This document shows, piece after piece, positions 30,015 through 33,428 of a stretch of DNA of 33,428 nt; the first letter of the stretch is position 1, and the number at the start of each line of letters is the position of its first letter. The notes below the pieces were generated by a model that saw nothing but the letters and a program-made list of their open reading frames with translations, did no database searches and was not told the origin of the DNA. This DNA comes from Bacteroidales bacterium. Its GTDB lineage: Bacteria > Bacteroidota > Bacteroidia > Bacteroidales > Bacteroidaceae. Where the stretch lies: the NCBI GenBank assembly GCA_022788345.1, contig JALFTM010000177.1, forward strand, positions 1 to 33,428, read 5' to 3'. Made by a program: the position numbers and the translations under genes.

Positions 30015-30437
30015 TTAACGCATCGCCTGTAAGAAATCTTGAAGGATGATTGTTGCACTGATTTCATCCACCAATCCTTTATTCTCACGGCGTGATTTCT
30101 TCTTCACGCCACTATCGAGAATAACCCTTTGTGCGATGACCGAAGTGTAACGTTCATCATAAAACGTGACAGGAACATCTGGAAACATTTTCTTAAGTTG
30201 CCCTGTAAAACTACGTACCCGGGCTTGATTTTCAGAAGGACTACCATCCGTCTGAGTAGGTAGACCTACCACGATTTGTTCCACACATTCCCGTGCGAGA
30301 TAATCTGTAAGAAAAGCCATGAGTTGTTTTGTCTCCACAGTTGTCAAACCATTTGCAATAATCTGCAAAGGATCTGTCACGGCAATACCTGTACGGCGTT
30401 TGCCATAGTCAAGTGCAAGAATTCTACCCATATACAA
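30015..30437 (-). CDS. ruvX: RuvX/YqgF Holliday junction resolvase family protein
   Basis: MGRILALDYGKRRTGIAVTDPLQIIANGL; VVGLPTQTDGSPSENQARVRSF; YDERYTSVIAQR. Confidence 0.92.
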   Translation of the reverse strand: MYMGRILALDYGKRRTGIAVTDPLQIIANGLTTVETKQLMAFLTDYLARECVEQIVVGLPTQTDGSPSENQARVRSFTGQLKKMFPDVPVTFYDERYTSVIAQRVILDSGVKKKSRRENKGLVDEISATIILQDFLQAMR

Positions 30438-30458
30438 GCCTCTCTAAATCTATCTTTG

Positions 30459-30489
30459 CAAAGTTACAAAGAATTAGTCTACTCACAAA
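30459..30489 (-). promoter_or_regulatory. Consensus-like Bacteroidetes promoter for ruvX
   Basis: On the minus strand TTTG (30486-30489), 19-bp spacer, TAACTTTG (30459-30466). Confidence 0.6.
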
Positions 30490-30784
30490 CACTTGCAAGG
30501 AAAACACTACAAAGAAATAGGCAAAGTATCATAGCTCAGCGCTTCAAGTATGTGCGCAAAAGCATATAGGTTCGCTCTTACAACTGATGCTTGTCACGCT
30601 CAACAGTTCCAAACAAATACCTCCTTCAGAAACGTTTTTCAGAACAAAAAACTCGGAATCGCGGTCCTCTTCTATCCTCTCAACAGCCTCTATCAACCGC
30701 AAATCCAATAAAACACTGATTATCTAAACCTTACAACTTCTAAAAGCATATCATACAACTCCTCAAATCTCCATGCGCATAAAG

Positions 30785-30834
30785 AATTGTCGAGAGGCGC
30801 ATGAAGAAATTCCTCCATGCGCCTCCTAACAATT
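30785..30834. repeat. Dispersed palindrome, variant copy D
   Basis: AATTGT cga GAGGCGCATG ... CATGCGCCTC cta ACAATT: inner arms 30794-30803/30816-30825 and outer arms 30785-30790/30829-30834, symmetric. Confidence 0.75.
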
Positions 30835-31042
30835 TTCCAACCGCAAAGAGATTTGAATAGAAAACTCGAAGGCTTTTCGCAGCACTTCAACTTTGTTTTT
30901 CGTCGCTCTCCATCCACCAACAAACCCAATTTACAAAGACAAAGAGCAAGCTTTTTTGAACAGAAAGAAAACTCTCTATCGTTTAAATCTACGCCACCCA
31001 TCTCCCAAATAACGCAAAATTTTCACAAAAACAATCATCGGC

Positions 31043-31072
31043 TTGGCTGCGTTATGTTTTTTTTTATCTTTG
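31043..31072 (+). promoter_or_regulatory. Putative promoter of the peptide/radical SAM locus
   Basis: TTGG (31043-31046), 18 bp, TATCTTTG (31065-31072); about 110 bp upstream of the first 35-aa peptide ORF. Confidence 0.5.
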
Positions 31073-31185
31073 CTCCGATTAAAATTGGAGATGAGTTTCG
31101 GCATTGCAGTTTTATCATCACAAACGCATCTACCACTAAACTCACTAACTCCCCTTAATGTTTTATCTAATTCATATTCAACTTT

Positions 31186-31293
31186 ATGAAAATTACTTAT
31201 AAGGTTTCAACAACACAAGAGAAAATTGCCTTTTGGGGATGCTTTGCGGTTTGTTGCAAACGAGTGAACTCATATTCAAAAGGTATCCTTTAA
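31186..31293 (+). CDS. Putative 35-aa Cys-containing peptide, copy 1 (candidate RiPP precursor)
   Basis: ATG..TAA, MKITYKVSTTQEKIAFWGCFAVCCKRVNSYSKGIL. Below the ORF-track cutoff. Intact in both duplicate copies with 3 synonymous and 3 conservative changes. Confidence 0.65.
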   Translation: MKITYKVSTTQEKIAFWGCFAVCCKRVNSYSKGIL

Positions 31294-31313
31294 TTCTCTT
31301 CAAGCATATCTTC

Positions 31314-31402
31314 ATGGGCTACTACCAAGGCTTTGAATACACCCGAAGATGAGGGGACGAAGACGAGGACGAAATGGAATACCTTTTAACGGCGAAGTCC
31401 TC
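31314..31402 (+). pseudogene. Decayed copy of the 66-aa small protein gene
   Basis: MGYYQGFEYTRR then TGA at 31350-31352 (CGA in copy 2), plus loss of one G in CTTGTTAAC to CTTTTAAC; then truncated at the duplication junction. Confidence 0.7.
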
Positions 31403-31431
31403 TAATGTTTTATCTAATTCATATTCAACTT

Positions 31432-31539
31432 ATGAAAATTACTTATAAGATTTCAACAACACAAGAGAAAATTGCCTTTTGGGGATGCTTTGCGGTTTGT
31501 TGTAAGCGAGTGAATGCATATTCAAGAGGTATCCTTTAA
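31432..31539 (+). CDS. Putative 35-aa Cys-containing peptide, copy 2 (candidate RiPP precursor)
   Basis: ATG..TAA, MKITYKISTTQEKIAFWGCFAVCCKRVNAYSRGIL; 20 bp upstream of the 66-aa ORF. Confidence 0.65.
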   Translation: MKITYKISTTQEKIAFWGCFAVCCKRVNAYSRGIL

Positions 31540-31559
31540 TTCTCTTCAAGCATATCTTT

Positions 31560-31760
31560 ATGGGCTACTATCGAGGCTTTGAATACACCCGAAGACGACG
31601 GAACGAAGACGAAGGTGAAATGGAATACCTTGTTAACGGCGAATGGGAATTGGCATCCGATCTGAAAGAACTCGCAGCAGAAATGCGCTATTGGACAGAA
31701 GAATGGGCTGCTGAACTCTATGAAGATGGTGAAAATTTGATCTCTTGGGCAGGCGAATAG
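31560..31760 (+). CDS. 66-aa acidic, Trp/Tyr-rich small protein (unknown; possible alternative precursor, partner or immunity protein)
   Basis: MGYYRGFEYTRRRRNEDEGEMEYLVNGEWELASDLKELAAEMRYWTEEWAAELYEDGENLISWAGE; between the 35-aa peptide ORF and the radical SAM gene on the same strand. Confidence 0.6.
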   Translation: MGYYRGFEYTRRRRNEDEGEMEYLVNGEWELASDLKELAAEMRYWTEEWAAELYEDGENLISWAGE

Positions 31761-31780
31761 CCCTATTTTTTTACTCACAT

Positions 31781-31819
31781 GAGGTGGGACTTATCGGAGG
31801 ATATGTCTCACCTCTTTTT
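31781..31819 (+). terminator. Intrinsic-terminator-like attenuator between small ORFs and radical SAM gene
   Basis: Arms GAGGTGGGAC (31781-31790) / GTCTCACCTC (31805-31814), 10 bp with one G.U, followed by TTTTT (31815-31819). Confidence 0.75.
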
Positions 31820-31828
31820 GCAAAGAAC

Positions 31829-33148
31829 ATGGACAAAGAAAAAGAAATAAGCCCATTGAAGCAATATCGCTTTCCGGCTAAGCTAAGAGTAGTGCGCCAC
31901 AAAGGAAAAATCATTGTTATAGCTATAGATACCGCCAATTGGATTGTTTTAGAAAATGAAGCACAACTTACGTTCTTTCAGCTCTTACAGCAATTTGCCT
32001 TGGAAGAAGCCTTAGCACGCTTTACGGGAAAGTTTGAAGATGCACAATATACAGTGATACAAGTTGAGGCTCGTAACTTTGAATTTCAAGATATAAGGCC
32101 GATAGCATATGGCAAAGTCATGCAGTTTCACCTGACCAACGGATGCAATATGCGTTGCCCACATTGTTATATGCACTCTGGTGAAAAAGCAGATGAACTG
32201 ACAACAGAAGAGATATTCGAAGTGTTAGAACACTTTCGTGCAGGAGGTGGTGATGAAGTCACTTTCACAGGTGGAGAAGTGCGTATGCGAAAGGATCTTC
32301 TTGCAATTGTCCAAAAAGCTTTTAGCTTAGGTTTGGGAGTGGTTATCTTGACAAATGGAACACTTTGGGACAAAACACTTATCCGTACTTTTGCACCTTA
32401 TCTAAAGAGAGTTCAGATAAGTGTCGATGGCTTTTCAGAAGAGGAAAATGCAAAAGTGCGGGGCAAGGGAAATTTCACAAAAGCACTACAGGCGATAGAT
32501 GATTTTCTACAAGCCGATGTTCCAACAGATATCGGTATCACACCATGGTTTGACGATGAGCTTGAGCGAAAGGCAAATAGCTTCTCAGAGTTCGGAAAGT
32601 CTTTGCTAAAGAAATATGCAGGAAAGCCTTTCAATATACGCTATACCAGCGAACTCTTAGATGGCCGAGACATACATTTCAGTGCAGAAGAGAAACTAAA
32701 ATATGAAATGATTGTCAATAAAATTTACATCGATGTGATGGGCAATGAGATGGATATGCCTTTCGTAGAATTGCATCGCAAGCATCTCATAGACAACAAC
32801 TGCGAGTTTGGCAACCTAACCATAGAATCGAATGGCAATGTCTATTTCTGCCCAACATTGTCTGTGCTTCCAACAACCGTGAATGTGCGGACACATACCT
32901 TTCAAGAAATATGGGAATACTCAAAGCAGGCAACCAAAGTATCTGATATAGACAACCTTGAGCCTTGTAGGCATTGCCACTTGAAATATATTTGCGGAGG
33001 AGGGGGTTGCCGTATAAAATTCTTCAAAGACTTCCACAAAGAAGAATCGTACAAAATAGCACATCATCCTCAACGCTATTGTTCTCAAGAAGTAAAAGAC
33101 GAAGTTTATGACTTGATGCTTCGCACTAATGAACTTCTCTTTCAATAA
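31829..33148 (+). CDS. Radical SAM/SPASM peptide-modifying enzyme with putative N-terminal RRE (PqqD-like) region
   Basis: rSAM motif CNMRCPHCY (CX3CX2C), TFTGGEV; SPASM pattern CEFGNLTIESNGNVYFC (CX10GX4C) and CRHCHLKYICGGGGC ... C. N-terminal KGKIIVIAIDTANWIVLENEAQLTFFQLLQQFALEEALARF is PqqD-like. Start moved to MDKEKE at 31829 because the 31745 start would place the attenuator inside the CDS. Confidence 0.88.
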   Translation: MDKEKEISPLKQYRFPAKLRVVRHKGKIIVIAIDTANWIVLENEAQLTFFQLLQQFALEEALARFTGKFEDAQYTVIQVEARNFEFQDIRPIAYGKVMQFHLTNGCNMRCPHCYMHSGEKADELTTEEIFEVLEHFRAGGGDEVTFTGGEVRMRKDLLAIVQKAFSLGLGVVILTNGTLWDKTLIRTFAPYLKRVQISVDGFSEEENAKVRGKGNFTKALQAIDDFLQADVPTDIGITPWFDDELERKANSFSEFGKSLLKKYAGKPFNIRYTSELLDGRDIHFSAEEKLKYEMIVNKIYIDVMGNEMDMPFVELHRKHLIDNNCEFGNLTIESNGNVYFCPTLSVLPTTVNVRTHTFQEIWEYSKQATKVSDIDNLEPCRHCHLKYICGGGGCRIKFFKDFHKEESYKIAHHPQRYCSQEVKDEVYDLMLRTNELLFQ

Positions 33149-33150
33149 AG

Positions 33151-33186
33151 AAAGAGCTTGACTACGAAATGTAGTCAAGCTCTTTT
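33151..33186. terminator. Strong terminator after radical SAM gene
   Basis: AAAGAGCTTGACTAC (33151-33165) gaaat GTAGTCAAGCTCTTT (33171-33185), perfect 15-bp stem, A/T flanks in both directions; the downstream ORF is convergent. Confidence 0.9.
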
Positions 33187-33224
33187 CATGCACAAACGAT
33201 TATCCTCGTAAGCGTTGCGTATTC

Positions 33225-33428
33225 TCACGACTCTCCTTCAACCTCTGCCCCAGTGAATTGTTTCATCATCTCGCTCACATAGCCTTTATGAGCGTAGAGA
33301 TTTTTGAAGCGGTGGATGTTGTTCGGCACTATTTGCAAGCGTCCGTCTTCCGTTTCATGAAAGACACAGTCAAGCAATCCAACCAAACGCTCTGCCTGAC
33401 TCTTCGTGATGCCATAACGCTCCGCCAA
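33225..33428 (-). CDS. C-terminal fragment of an unidentified protein (truncated by window edge)
   Basis: Open to the window end on the minus strand: ...LAERYGITKSQAERLVGLLDCVFHETEDGRLQIVPNNIHRFKNLYAHKGYVSEMMKQFTGAEVEGES. No family recognised. Confidence 0.5.
   Translation of the reverse strand: MAERYGITKSQAERLVGLLDCVFHETEDGRLQIVPNNIHRFKNLYAHKGYVSEMMKQFTGAEVEGES

Larger units (their letters stand above)
31156..31643 (+). repeat. Tandem duplication, about 241-bp units offset by 246 bp
   Basis: Copy 1 31156-31396 and copy 2 31403-31643, both starting TAATGTTTTATCTAATTCATATTCAACT and ending ...TTAACGGCGAA; scattered substitutions plus small indels. Confidence 0.95.

Noticed and set aside
30720-31158. 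ORFs 30720-31001 (-) and 30817-31158 (+)
   Set aside because: Both cross palindrome copy D or the promoter region, overlap each other and lack recognisable features.
31156-31643. Tandem repeat considered as a CRISPR array
   Set aside because: Only two units of about 241 bp containing ORFs; no short direct repeats with spacers and no cas genes in the window.
31536-31778. 80-aa minus-strand ORF antisense to the 66-aa small protein
   Set aside because: The plus-strand reading fits the direction of the peptide/radical SAM unit, and the antisense frame has no promoter or family match.

Overview
The window is a gene-dense stretch of a Bacteroidetes (Bacteroidales-like) chromosome. Taxonomy is inferred from gene content and from TAnnTTTG-type promoters. 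Left to right it carries: lepA (5'-truncated), hisH-hisA-hisF-hisIE, ftsE, lysC, lysA, nadD, tig, an MltF-like lytic transglycosylase (-), a Dabb protein, a WxcM/FdtA-like cupin, a FemAB/GNAT-like protein and lptB. Then come, mostly on the minus strand, an acyl-CoA synthetase, a lipoprotein with two OB-like repeats, hisB-hisC-hisD-hisG, a LolA-like protein, ftsK, uvrB, a large TPR protein, def and ruvX. The most interesting part is the right end (about 31.1-33.2 kb): a compact, apparently undescribed RiPP-like locus. It has (i) a tandem 246-bp duplication whose two copies each encode an intact 35-aa cationic peptide with three Cys (MKITYK[V/I]STTQEKIAFWGCFAVCCKRVN[S/A]YS[K/R]GIL), below the size cutoff of the supplied ORF track; (ii) a 66-aa acidic, Trp/Tyr-rich small protein, intact only in copy 2; (iii) an intrinsic-terminator-like attenuator; and (iv) a radical SAM/SPASM protein with an apparent N-terminal PqqD/RRE-like region, closed by a strong terminator. 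A second notable signal is a family of four dispersed intergenic palindromes built on GAGGCGCAAGAAGAAAA / TTTTCTTCTTGCGCCTC, whose two arms change together between copies.
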